Of a stretch of 64,000 nt of DNA, positions 38,292 to 48,392 are shown piece after piece (within the stretch, counting starts at the first letter, position 1; each line of letters begins with the position of its first letter). The DNA is from Cytospora piceicola (taxonomy: Eukaryota > Ascomycota > Sordariomycetes > Diaporthales > Cytosporaceae), in contig JALQBC010000002.1 in the NCBI GenBank assembly GCA_023375675.1, forward strand, positions 2,073,960 through 2,137,959, read 5' to 3'. A program made the position numbers and the translations under genes. Under the pieces are notes generated by a model. It did no database searches. It worked only from the letters and a program-made list of their open reading frames with translations, and was not told the origin of the DNA.

Positions 38292-38951
38292 TTATACACT
38301 ACATGGGAGATCCAGGTCTGGACAGTCCCTCGGGTCCTCATAGAAGACAGCACCCAGCTGTTCCAAGGCCTTGCACCGTTCGTCCATACTGTATGCGTTG
38401 TGAATAATTGCCGCCCCCTTCTCGCTGGCCTCGTCATAAGTCGTGCTGAGGACCCAGACGCCCCCACCGGGAGGCCACCCTACTTTGACGTAAGGGCTGC
38501 CGCCGTTGTCCCCGATGCGCCACTTAACATACTCTAGCGAACCCGGCCACCACGATGCGCCGAGTTGTCGCATCCTGTCGCAGTGGGCCTCCTCGTCGGA
38601 GGACCCGGCGCCGACACCGGCCGGGCGCGGCGTATCGCGAAATCGGTCGAGCCCTAGGAAGTCGAGCTCGACCCCGGTAGCCTCGATAAGCATGAATAAG
38701 CCGCCGCGAGCGGGCAGGCCTTGGATGTCGGCGCCAGGTCCTAGAAGAAACTGCACTGCGCGAAAGTGGTTGTTGTCGGTGTCGTCGTAGGGGCAGATGG
38801 GACCCGACATTTTGGCGACTTGATTCTGAGCGGCGAGGAGGTAGGAATCAGGAACGACCTCGGCAGCTGGATGCTTGTCGAAGAGGGGACGGGCGATTAG
38901 GGCGAGGACGACGGCTGTGATGATGGCTGGCAGCAAGAGGGCTGTGGCCAT
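38292..38951 (-). CDS. Hypothetical secreted or membrane-anchored protein
   Basis: Intronless 219-aa frame with an ATG at 38951. The N terminus MATALLLPAIITAVVLALIA is a strong signal peptide or single membrane anchor. The rest is soluble, with ICPYDDTDNNHFRAVQFLLG, EATGVELDFLGLDRFRD, KWRIGDNGGSPYVKVGWPPG, a Tyr/Asp-rich segment and the ending CPDLDLPCSV with two Cys. GC is higher than in the surrounding sequence and no stop interrupts it, so it looks like a maintained gene. I recognise no family. It sits between the NRPS-like gene and the chitinase relic, with about 0.3 kb to the latter. Confidence 0.7.
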   Translation of the reverse strand: MATALLLPAIITAVVLALIARPLFDKHPAAEVVPDSYLLAAQNQVAKMSGPICPYDDTDNNHFRAVQFLLGPGADIQGLPARGGLFMLIEATGVELDFLGLDRFRDTPRPAGVGAGSSDEEAHCDRMRQLGASWWPGSLEYVKWRIGDNGGSPYVKVGWPPGGGVWVLSTTYDEASEKGAAIIHNAYSMDERCKALEQLGAVFYEDPRDCPDLDLPCSV

Positions 38952-39347
38952 TGTTGCTTATCCTTGGGAGAAGATGCGAGAACCCGGTTGCCTGCTCAGG
39001 TGTGACCCTTGATTCAGTGGAAGTGAGTGACCTTGTGAACGTGAAAGTATGAGTGTGAGTGGCCTGAGCTGACGATGGTGAGCATGTATGTAGCTTTCTT
39101 TGTGGGACGGGGCTACCGTACGTTCTTCCCTACTTAGGTACCGAGGTCAAATTCAACCAAGAAGAGATGACTTCCGGTCGGAATCCCGAGGAAGAGTAAG
39201 GTAGAACAGACACAAGCTTAGAAACCACCATGCACACGCGTGATAAATAACTGCGTGATAAGATTATAACAATTCGTACGCGAATCCTGGATGCCCTACT
39301 GGTAACCGCCTCCGCTCTCACGTCAACCTGACCGAGACGGAATATGC

Positions 39348-40313
39348 CCATACCGCGCACTGGTGGGGTGTAAAGGTCATTATAGTGATCTTCACAGGTA
39401 GAACGGTAGGTTTACTAACCTAGTGATAATTTCTGATTGTAACAAACTATCGCTATGAAGACCTTTGTGCTAAGTCTGACAGAACCTTTAAGGAGCCCTT
39501 ATTTTAGGGATTGATTCGACCTTTGACGATACCTTAACAGATGTGACGGAGGCCTTTTTCTAAAGGTTGCTGTAAGCCTAAAGGAGACCTTTTGATCGAA
39601 GTAGGCTTATATTGATCGAGGTGGACTTGTTTTGATCGAGGTGGACTTGTTTTGATCGAGGTGGACTTGTTTTGATCGAGGTGGACTTGTTTTGATCGAG
39701 GTGGACTTATTCGATCGAGGTGTACTTGTTCTCGAGGTAATTATAAAAGGAAGGTGCGTTGCTTTCTCGAGGTGACTATCGAAGGTTTATATACGTACTA
39801 CGCTAAGGTACGAAGACTGACCGTTGAAGATTCTCTTTGCCGTTCTGATACGCTAGTTCCCTTACGATTTGAAGGTTTATAACGAAGGCCTTCGATTGAT
39901 CTTTATTGAGATTGATCTTTGTCGAGATTGATCTTAATGGATTGACCTCGATTGATCCGGAGGCTGGCGTACTTACCTTCGGTCTTAGGAAATCTGGTGA
40001 TAGATTCTAGTAAAGTCTTTCGAGAAGGGAAGGCACCTACGTAAGCCGCCGGAAAGGTATCTACGTACCTAAGTACCTAGAAATAAGGTAGCCTTAACAG
40101 AAGAAGGATCGCCCTTTTGCTTTTTGGTAGCTTTCTTCTCGTGGTTACCTTTTTCGAGAAAGATCACCTTTCGTACGAGTCCATCATTTTGTTTTAAAAT
40201 ATAGGTCCTGAGATAGTCTTCTAACTTTAAGATAGATTCTAAACTCTGGGACTACTATTCTATTGGCAAGGGTCCTAGTGATTGCTATTACACCCCACCA
40301 GTGCGCGGTATGG
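39348..40313. mobile_element. 966-bp TIR element inserted in the chitinase relic
   Basis: Perfect 26-bp terminal inverted repeats at 39348-39373 and 40288-40313, beginning CCATACCGCGCACTGG on the left. The element is flanked on both sides by TGC (39345-39347 and 40314-40316). Removing the element and one TGC rejoins the chitinase codons EYA-LSM in frame, which fixes the insertion boundaries independently. It contains no transposase frame, so it is a non-autonomous (MITE-like) DNA transposon. A 3-bp target duplication suggests the PIF/Harbinger or CACTA groups; the internal CACTGG...CCAGTG would fit CACTA-like ends, but with extra bases outside. Assignment to a superfamily is tentative. Confidence 0.88.
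39589..39728. repeat. 20-bp tandem repeats inside the TIR element
   Basis: About seven copies of a 20-bp unit containing TGATCGAGGTGGACTTG. The central copies are identical and the outer ones diverged. Further GATTGATCTT-type degenerate repeats follow at 39890-39960. The period is not a multiple of three, so it is not coding. Confidence 0.85.
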
Positions 40314-41576
40314 TGCACTCTCGATGATTACCAAAGCTGGTGTTCCGGCCAACAAGGTCGTGGTCGGCATCGCTAGCTACGGTCGTAGCTTCGGCATGGA
40401 GGACTTAAGCTGTACGCCCGGGGGGCCCGAATGCCTCTTTACAGGTCCCGACTCGACAGCATCTCCGGGAAATTGTACCGATACTGCCGGCTATATTTCT
40501 CAGGCAGAACTAGGCCAGTACAGCAGTGACACGGGAGAAGGTACTCTGCCTCGCCGTGATGTCACGACCTAGCACGATAACAGCAGTGGACTCGGACATA
40601 ATAACCTGTGGTTACAGGACGTAGGTTGCATACATGTCGGACGACACAAAGGCAACCCGCATAAGCTTATACTCGAGCTACAACTTTGCAGGCTCTGTTG
40701 AGTGGGCGGTTAACCTAGCCAACTTCGTCGAGACAGTAGCGGAGGAAGAGGCAAGTGAGAATATCACGGCACTCGGGGACTATTTCACAGCCGCCCTCGC
40801 CATAAGCGACTACGACATCTCCAACTTCACCGCGTACAACCTCAGCGACCTTGCCACACGGCTGGTCGGTTGGGAGGGGTACAAGTTCGACCCCGACACA
40901 TTTCCCATCCCCAATCCGGAACGAACCATCTACTCGGGATAGCAGGAGTCTTAGAAGATCATGAATTATATGTACAACGTAGCCTAGAGCGGTATCAACT
41001 TCAACGAGGCAGCGGCGGTAGAATATCTGGGTCCTCCAGCCATCATCAGTGACACTCAGCAGGCCTCCTTCAACAAGATATACAAGAATCTAGCCACCAT
41101 CCAACCTGGCTAGGGAGACTGGTTCGCATGGAAGTTACATGTCCGTTATGATAACCCGGATAATCTATGCCCCTGTAGCGCAGGGCCGATCGCGTACACA
41201 GTCAAAAAGGACTCAAGTTAAGGCTTAGCACGCATCAATTTCTACCAGAGGTACTTTTTTCTGCCCACGCTCGAACAGAAGATGTACTTTGCTTCCACGT
41301 CTTTACCCGTCAGTATCTACGCCGATATCGCACAATATCTGCAGAACCACGCCACTGTATGGCTTCACAAGCTACTACACATCGACTGGGTCTCCACAGC
41401 CGACCAGGACGTAAATATTGCTCACGTCACGGACATTAAGATACGGGCTAGGTTTGCAAACAAAGGGTCGCAGTAGGTAGACGTATACGGAGCCGAGTTA
41501 ATCAAGATCCTGGCGCGCTAGGGCGGGAATACAGGTGGCTGGACCATTAGGAACGCCGAAAGCATTGCCTTATTCG

Positions 41577-41636
41577 GGTTTACCAAGTACATCCAGAGTT
41601 TACCAAGTACATCCAGAGTTTACCAAGTACATCCAG
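41577..41636. repeat. 20-bp unit triplicated in the chitinase relic
   Basis: Three exact copies of a 20-bp unit (GTTTACCAAGTACATCCAGA). A single copy would encode the expected FTKYIQNALGN segment. The two extra copies add 40 bp and shift the frame, so this is a replication-slippage type lesion arising in, or accompanying, pseudogenisation. Confidence 0.85.
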
Positions 41637-42460
41637 AACGCGTTAGGGAACATTTACCCCCGGCCTCGCAGTCCCCGACCGGCAGCAGCCCCGGCAACGG
41701 CGACGTCACTTTCGCCGCCGAGGACTTCTTCACCGTCTATAATAACGATACCATCACTGAGCCCGCCAACACGACGCTGCTAGACCAGTACTCGTGGAGC
41801 ACGACCCAGGGCGTCTGCGCTAAGGCCGACGACGAGGACGGCGACCTGGACTCTTCGGAAATCCTGACCCTAAGCACCGACTTCGCCGTTCAGTCTGAAT
41901 TCCCCAGCGCCTACCTGTCCAGCTAGTCCTCGTGGGCCGGACTGGCCACGACCACGGCCACTTCGACGAGCGCCGCAGCCAGCGCCACAGCGACGTGGAC
42001 CATCGCTATATACAGCGGTACGGACTGCTCGGGCGACTACTACTCGCTCGAGGGCTACAACGTCGACTCCACCACCGACAGCTATCTCGTTCTTCGAAGC
42101 GGCGACCTTAGGACCGAGATAGGAGGTACGGGCGAATCATGCCGCTTTTTCACCAACGGGGGGGAGGACTAGGCCGACTGCAGTACAAGTTCCCTAACGC
42201 AACCTAAGTCATAGGAGGTCAAGGGCGGCACATGTACGGCGTACGATACGGACGATTGCTCCTCGGATGGGCTACGAGGACGCCTACACGGCCGGCCAAG
42301 GATGCCACAACTACGCCTCTAGCCGATATAATACTAAGACATAGGTCTCGCTGCAGTGTGGTACGGACGTTGACCTGGATAGCCTGCTACATCACCCCGG
42401 TTTCAACGGCACGGTAGCGGCGGCCATAACGGGCGCGGCCACCGCTGTGCGTGCGTCTGT

Positions 42461-43206
42461 GCCGCCTTCTTTATTAACATCCACAGGTCCTAGCAGTCAA
42501 CACCTACAGCCACGGCTGTAAGCAGCTTTCCTTAAAATCTCTAGTCTTCCGGGTCTCTTAAGTTTAGGTTTCTATATTTAAATTCTTAAATGTTTTATAG
42601 AAAAGATAAAGAACAGTAATTATACCTATTATATCTATTTTATATAAGTATTATAAAAGATATTATATATATATAATATAGTATTTAAAGGATACTTATA
42701 TAATTCTAGTTCTATTTAACTACTATTAAATATACTTATATATAAACTACTTAATATCTAAGTATAAGTTATAGTTAATATAATATTACTTATATTTAAC
42801 TATATTAAAGCTAGCTATTTTACTTTTTTTTAAGGCTATATAGCTATATATTAACGCTAACTACTACTTACCTTTAAGATTAATAATAATAAGTAGCAAT
42901 CGACTGCCTTTTACTTATAATAAGATTTAATATATATTGCTAAGTGTAGCTTATATTTGCTGTAATGTTACCTGTATATTTAGCTGCATTAGTGCTAGCT
43001 GCTGCGCCCCCGCGCATTAGCGCCAACTGCTACCCACCCCCTAGATTAGTAATTACCTAGGTAGCTATCGACCGCAGGCCTGTGTAGCTGTTTAGGTTCA
43101 TAATCCTTCGACTAAATCATATTGTAGCAACAAGAAGCATTCACTCGAGATCCCCCAACCTACCTGCCTCCTTGGGACCTGTTGCTTTCCCTTTAACTCA
43201 CGCAAG
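42461..43206. other. AT-rich block and SDR promoter
   Basis: 42550-42990 is very AT-rich with TATA/TTAA-rich sequence and no frame, typical of RIP-degraded repeats. From about 43000 GC returns, and 43100-43206 is the promoter side of the SDR gene. Confidence 0.6.
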
Positions 43207-44312
43207 ATGGATGATTCGAAAAGCAGCAAGGGCACTATCCTGGTGACAGGCACCAATGGAACTCTCGGAAGCGAGACTGTGTCTCAGCTCCTTTCGACGC
43301 CCGAGCTGGCAGCATACCACGGCATCTACACTGTTCGCAATGCAGAGAAAGCTCGCGTTCTCGGGCTTGCCCTCCAGTCCGGGAAACACTCCCATGCACA
43401 TTCCCACAATGTCATTTCTCTAGACCTGGCTGATCTTGATAGTGTCCGCGCTGTGGCCGGAAAGATTAACCAGCAAGTCGCTGGTGGCGAGATTCCACCC
43501 ATCCGAGCCCTGATCCTCAACGCTGGCTACCTCGAACTTACTACTCAAGCATGGACAACCGATGGCTTTGATATGGCTTTCGCCTGCAACTATCTCGGCC
43601 ATTGGCTGCTGACTTTGCTGCTGCTGCAGTCCATGGATCGTGATATGGGCAGGATTGTTGTTGTCGGAAGCGAATCTCATGACCCTCACAACCCAAAGAG
43701 CAAGGCGGCGTTCAACCACGAGAAATGGCTGAATTTCATCCACGATATTCATGGTAGTGTGCCGATAGCCAAAGGCACATGGAGTACTTCTAAGGAGGAC
43801 CCATCCTTCCACTCTGGATTTCGCCGCTACGGCGCTTCTAAGTTTTGTCAGGCTCTAATGATGTATGTTCAATATCCCCTTGTAAGGAAACAAATTCACG
43901 CTAACCAACGAGCAGTCCGGAGCTCCAACGCAGGCTCAATACTGATCCAGCGCTTGAGAAACTTTGCATCCTCGGCGTGGATCCCGGGTCAATGCCAGGA
44001 AACTTGACACGCCGTGGACCATGGATCATACGAGTTTTTCTCTTCAGACTCGTTATGCCCTGGCTGGCTCCCATAATGGCATGGCTGCAGCCTAATGGAC
44101 CATTGAGTACTGTCAGGATGGGTGCAGCCGATGTCATCGCAACTGCGTTGGAGAGAGGCGAGTCTCCCAAGGGCATGTATTTTTACAGGTCAGGGATTTC
44201 AGAGATGACTTCTGAGGCGAAGGATGAGAAGAAACGAGAGAGGCTTTGGGTCGATACTATAAGGTATACACAGCTGAAAGCGGGTGAGACTGTTTTGGCG
44301 AACTGGCAGTAA
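43207..44312 (+). CDS. Short-chain dehydrogenase/reductase
   Basis: Two exons, 43207-43862 and 43916-44312 (53-nt intron with GTATGT donor and a CTAAC branch site, phase 2), giving 350 aa. Classical SDR features: TGTNGTLG cofactor loop at about 14-21, DLADLDSV after strand 3, LNAGY, the catalytic Ser strand IVVVGSES, and YGASK (Tyr-x3-Lys). After splicing, ELQRRLNTDPALEKLCILGV and DPGSMPGNL follow, as in retinol-dehydrogenase-like fungal SDRs. The NAD(P)-dependent reaction and substrate are unknown. It is intact although it lies between AT-rich relics, and it is the leftmost gene of the proposed secondary-metabolite cluster. Membership is inferred from proximity only. Confidence 0.88.
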
Positions 44313-45027
44313 TGCAAAGGGGGAGATGTCGCTGGATGGCACAATGGAACAGTCGAACGTTGGCAACGAAGGACCCCAGGACGCAGGCTTCTCTGATAGC
44401 ACATTGTAGAGGCTCCCAAAGGAGGCGGAAGACGACCCTGAGGACCCAGGACCGAGCTCTCCACCTTAACCATTCGAATGCGACACCCGAGAAGCTGGAC
44501 AGAACAGTGATTATGAACACAGCACCCCAAGCGGCGATAAAGTGGTCGGTTGGGATGACCGAGGCACCAAATATGCCGATAAAAAGGCCCCGGCACATCG
44601 GTAATCAGTATCAGTACCGACGATGTGCCGGACGAAGCATATCTGGCAGATGCAAAGGACGGCAAACCCCTAGACACAGACACAGACAACGATAAATCCA
44701 GAACTAGAGGAAATAATTAAACCAACGCAGCTCCCAGATAGGTATATACCCCGTGAACTAGAAGACTACATTCAGACGGTGCCTAAGATAGCCGGGCTAT
44801 AGCCCGACTGGCGCGAGCACTAGACCTCCTCTTTGATGCATACGAATATATAGATATCGAGAAATTAGCCAATAAGATTAAGGAGAAAGTGGAAAGTCAG
44901 GATTTTCAGTGTTTATTCGCTAAGCTACAGTAGGTCTCCAAAAAGTATTATTACACTTACAGATCAGCAACATCCGGGCTATATATCACCCAATAATATA
45001 ACTACTGATTATGCCCGAAAGTCAATC
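44313..45027 (+). pseudogene. Intergenic region with degenerate coding fragment
   Basis: Between the SDR and the transporter. At about 44700-44960 the plus strand reads IIKPTQLPDRYIPRELEDYI and, in another frame, LDLLFDAYEYIDIEKLANKI, separated by stops, so a small decayed gene of unknown family is likely. An 11-bp-arm hairpin (CCGGCACATCG and its complement) lies at about 44591-44635. Confidence 0.35.
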
Positions 45028-46538
45028 TTAGACCTGCACCTTAAGCACCCACCCAGTCCTACTCATCCGTGCCGCCACCAGAGCCCCCACACCTAGCAAC
45101 ATACTACTCGCCGCCCACATCTGCGCTGGGAGGTAACCTCCCCCGCTCGCTTGCACGATGGCGCCTCCGATGGGACTACCCGTCAGACTGGCGAATGCGA
45201 CAATGCTAAAGACCATGCCCATGCGCGTGCCGAGCTGACTTAGGTCGTCTGTTAACGCGGCCAGAGAGACGGCAAAGAGCGAATGAATGAAGCTGGCCAC
45301 GAAACCATAGGCGAGCGCGAAACCGTATAACGAGCCGTGCGTATGCCTCACGGCTGGCCAACAGTACAACACTAAAGATACGAACGAGGCAGTCGGAATA
45401 GCAGTGTTCAGGGGCCCGAGAAAGCGAGTCGCGATAAATCCAGGTATGATGCGCCCGGGTATTCCGAGGGCGTTGGTGAGGAGCAGGAGATTAATGGAGT
45501 CCAGGGAGGTAAAAGACGCATAGGTGTAACCGTAGAGATCGATCTGGCGATAATCACGGTCAGATTCATTACCGAGAAGGAGGAGATAGGCACATACGTA
45601 GTAGAAGGCGAAGTACACAGCCCAATAGACGAAAAAGAAGCCAACACAAAAGAATATGTACGATAGCTCCTTGAAGGCATCGAAGGCGAACAAAGGGCCG
45701 GATCTACGAGCTGGAACGCGTACGCGTAGGAGCAAGTTGATGATGATAGACACGAAAAGCGTCACGAAGGCCATGCTGCGTATTGTCCAGCTGAATCCTG
45801 GGTACGCACGTCAGGCTTCTGTTTGAAGGAAAGACGTAATAAAACAGGGGCATACTCACCAACGCGAGGAAGCAATTGTTGGACCATGGGCGGATACACC
45901 AAACCACCAGATCCTGCGCCCGACGCAATGATTGCAACTGCCAGAAACTTTCTCGCCTTAAAGTACGACGATGGCACTGAAAGGCCAGGCATGTACAGAA
46001 TACCCATTCCGAGCCCCATACAGACACCCTGGGCGAGGAAAAGCTGGTAGTACTGCGTCGCCAAACTCGTCATAAACATGCCAAAGACGACCAACACTGT
46101 TCCAACAAGGACAGCCTCGTGAACAAGACCTGCGTCACTTGCCCGACCAGAGACGGTGCCTACCAGCAGGAGTGTAAAGATTTGTACTGTACCAATCCAT
46201 GAGACGGTCGATGGGGCGGCTTGCAGCATCTCTTGGTAGGTGGACTGGAAATTGCCGAAGCTGGTAATTAGACCCCAAGTAACAAAGCACATCAAGTGTC
46301 CTGCCAGAACCTGAAGCCATGCCCTGATGCCGCCATCAGGGGGAGGTCCTGGGTCCTGAGTTGGAGGGGCTGGGAACAATCCCAAATTCCGACGAGACCG
46401 AAGCGGCACAGGTGTAGCCTCTTCGAGTATGTTCTGAGTTTTGACCGGCCATGCCTCGATCCCCCTAGAGAACGCTGGCACGTTTCGTTTCCCCTCAGGA
46501 CTTTCTTCTTCAATGCCACTCTGTATTACAGATGCCAT
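45028..46538 (-). CDS. MFS transporter, monocarboxylate (MCT) type
   Basis: Minus strand, two exons: 46538-45860 and 45797-45028 (62-nt intron, GTGAGT donor, phase 1), giving 482 aa with about 12 helices. The N terminus is soluble and includes PPPDGGIRAWLQVLAG, the [D/E]G[G/S][W/F/I] entry motif of MCT-like carriers, followed by FGNFQSTYQE, GRASDAG, GMGILYMPGLSVPSSYFKAR (the YF..RR/K-type motif of MCTs) and AIIASGAGSGGLVYPPM. The second half has GRIIPGFIATRFLGPLN and a cytosolic end. Fungal MCT-type genes inside metabolite clusters are often exporters. Here export of the cluster product is inferred from position. It is intact. Confidence 0.88.
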
Positions 46539-47009
46539 GAGCGCTTTGTTCGATATACAAAGGCTATCCCCTAACGAATCGAAGTGTCTGACGACTGCGA
46601 CGTAGCGTCCAGGATTGCTATATATACGCTACACGAGAGCAGCCTTAAGTTAGAAGGAATTAAGAGAGAAAGAAATTGGAGGAGAGAATTATAGCCTTCA
46701 GCGTTTAGAGTATTTGGTTACTTGAGTATAATTATAATAGTGAAGTACCCGAGCACACATGTGCAGACGGAAATGGCACAAACCTTATCCACAAGTCAGC
46801 CGGGCTGAACAACCATCGCCCTTTCCAATAATACTACGGACGAGCCGTGAATGGTTTGAAGCTATTAGCTACTGTACTTATTGAGTGAATACTGTGGTAC
46901 AGTCGCACTGATATGGAGGCAAGGTTCTCATGATCTTTGGCGATTTTCCTGCTTTGTGGGGGCCACCTACTGTAGTAGGTAGGTATGGCTGGCCCCTACG
47001 GATACCTCT
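46539..47009. other. Intergenic region next to a TIR element
   Basis: AT-rich sequence with no frame. It is the promoter side of the MFS gene. Confidence 0.4.
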
Positions 47010-47680
47010 TAACATACGCCTTTGCCTACACTAGTAAAACTGTATCTCCTATTGGTTAAAGCAGTAGGGAGGTATAAAAAGCTCGGGCTAAATACGTAGT
47101 AGGCCGTAGTCACTTTATATACTTATTTCCGAAGCAGAATAAGTATATATACGAGAAATCTAAGGTCGGTAGACGCGAGGTAGGTTTTAATAGTCGTCGA
47201 AGGCCTAGTAATAGCATTAAATAGGTAGCTAGAATATCGTAGCGACAACTGTTTTAAACCGAGAAAAATCGAAATTTAATACTTTTTATAAAGATAAAAG
47301 CGACTATCGGCTTAGATTATCGCTTTTATCACACGTCGTAATGTTTTAAAGCGATTTCGATTAAGTATAATTAAAGGTTATAAGGATAGTTCTAGTTAGT
47401 AGATAAAATTCGAGAAATACGTTCCCGATTAAGTAAGCGGTAGTAAACCTTAACCTTATATATAATAACTAGAACTTTAACGAAGTTAGCTAAAACTATA
47501 CTATTTATATCGCAGAAAAAAATAGATACCTTTTTAAAGCTAATATAAATTAAATTCTGACTTTAAAATAGGTAGTTTATAGGGTAGTTGTTAAGAAAAC
47601 TAGTAGGTTATACGAGCAGGGGTTTAGTACTGTTAAGTATCTGTTCCTACTTCTACTAGTGTAGGCAAAGGCGTATGTTA
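47010..47680. mobile_element. About 670-bp TIR element flanked by TA
   Basis: Perfect 27-bp inverted repeats at 47010-47036 and 47654-47680 (TAACATACGCCTTTGCCTAC at the left end). If the outermost TA on both sides is the target duplication, the element spans 47012-47678, as expected for Tc1/mariner/pogo-type insertions. The interior is AT-rich, full of stops and RIP-like, with no transposase. It is either a MITE or a degraded mariner. It lies between the transporter and the precursor gene. Confidence 0.8.
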
Positions 47681-48031
47681 GGAGATACTACGTACAGTAA
47701 CTAACTGAACCTTGGAATGTTTCACCGTGTTCATGACTCCATTTTATTATTATTAAAGAGTCATGAAGATCAGTGACGCAAAGAAAGCAACAGTTTCAGC
47801 AGGATCACGAAAATATACGTGGCATCAACAGTTGTCATTTATCAAATAGGCAGCTAGAGTGATTGCGCTTCACGTGTCTAGTGAAACTATACCCAATCAT
47901 GAACCGCATCTTATAAGAAGATCACTCAAGCCCCCTGTGATGACATTATCTACCTCTTGGAGCTTCAAATGTTGATCACACTCAGACCAATGTTGCTCGC
48001 CGGCTGTTGGACGCCACAGAGAATTCCCACC
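47681..48031. other. Intergenic region, 3' side of the precursor gene
   Basis: No gene seen. Confidence 0.4.
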
Positions 48032-48392
48032 CTAATAAATATTCTCAGCATAGGAAGAGGCGGCGTTCTCGCCAACTTGCAGCATTGGGTCGGTCTCAAA
48101 GTTGGCTCGCTTATCGCTCTCTGCATAGGAAGAGGCGGCGTTCTCGCCAACTTGCAGCATTGGGTCGGTCTCAAAGTTGGCTCGCTTATCGCTCTCTGCA
48201 TATGAAGAAGCGAGCCTGTCAGCCACTTGCATTATAGAGTCTGGTTCGAGGTTTGTATCAAGGCAAAGTTCAAGGACTATCTTGGAGACATCAGCGGGCT
48301 GCGCGGGTTGCTAACTTACCAGGGACGGGAGCCGCAAAGCAGGGTGCCACTAAGGCCAGCGATATAATGATGATACTGAATTGGGAGAACAT
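48032..48392 (-). CDS. Secreted Kex2-repeat protein, putative RiPP precursor
   Basis: Minus strand, exons 48392-48320 and 48276-48032 (43-nt intron with GTAAGT donor, GCTGAT branch and GATAG acceptor, phase 1), giving 105 aa. Residues 1-20, MFSQFSIIIISLALVAPCFA, form a signal peptide. The mature part contains three related units ending SSYAE (residues 48-52, 73-77, 98-102). The first two are followed by SDKR, with Lys-Arg at 55-56 and 80-81, and the spacing is exactly 25 residues. The last unit ends NIY. Kex2 cleavage after KR would release peptides that each carry the Tyr-containing SSYAE motif, the layout of dikaritin-type RiPP precursors (ustiloxin/phomopsin class) and other Kex2-processed repeat proteins. 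The UstYa-family gene starts 792 bp away in the opposite direction, which supports this role. Alternatives are a repeat effector or a pheromone-like precursor. Unspliced, the frame ends after PVPGKLATRAAR. Confidence 0.75.
48048..48262. repeat. 75-bp tandem repeat encoding the 25-aa units
   Basis: Copies 48048-48122 and 48123-48197 are identical over 75 bp. A third, diverged copy follows at 48198 to about 48262. It is in frame with the precursor gene (75 = 25 codons). Complete identity of two copies points to recent duplication or gene conversion, although RIP acts on longer repeats nearby. Confidence 0.93.

Larger units (their letters stand above)
39240..42460 (+). pseudogene. GH18 chitinase relic with transposon insertion
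   Basis: Plus-strand remnants of a large subgroup-C type GH18 chitinase. Readable parts in order are DYNNSYANPGCPTGN and RSHVNLTETEYA before the insertion. After it come LSMITKAGVPANKVVVGIAS, YGRSFGM, MSDDTKATRISLYSSYNFAG, NFNEAAAVEYLGPPAIISDT, DWFAWKLHVRYDNPDNLCPC, LARINFYQRYFFLPTLEQKM, and a Thr/Ser/Ala-rich C-terminal region. The 5' part with the catalytic DxxDxDxE motif is not present. The frame is broken by a 966-bp element, a 20-bp triplication at 41577, and many stops, mostly TAG (for example 41111-41113 in PG-stop-GDWF), several at positions where Trp is plausible. TGG to TAG is the change produced by RIP acting on CpA of the opposite strand. The gene is not functional. Confidence 0.85.

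Noticed and set aside
39130..39360. Minus-strand 76-codon open frame
   Set aside because: The plus strand of the same interval encodes the recognisable chitinase segment; the minus frame is a shadow crossing the transposon end.
39589..39728. CRISPR-like array of 20-bp repeats
   Set aside because: Repeats are directly adjacent without spacers, and the genome is fungal; it is a tandem repeat inside a transposon.
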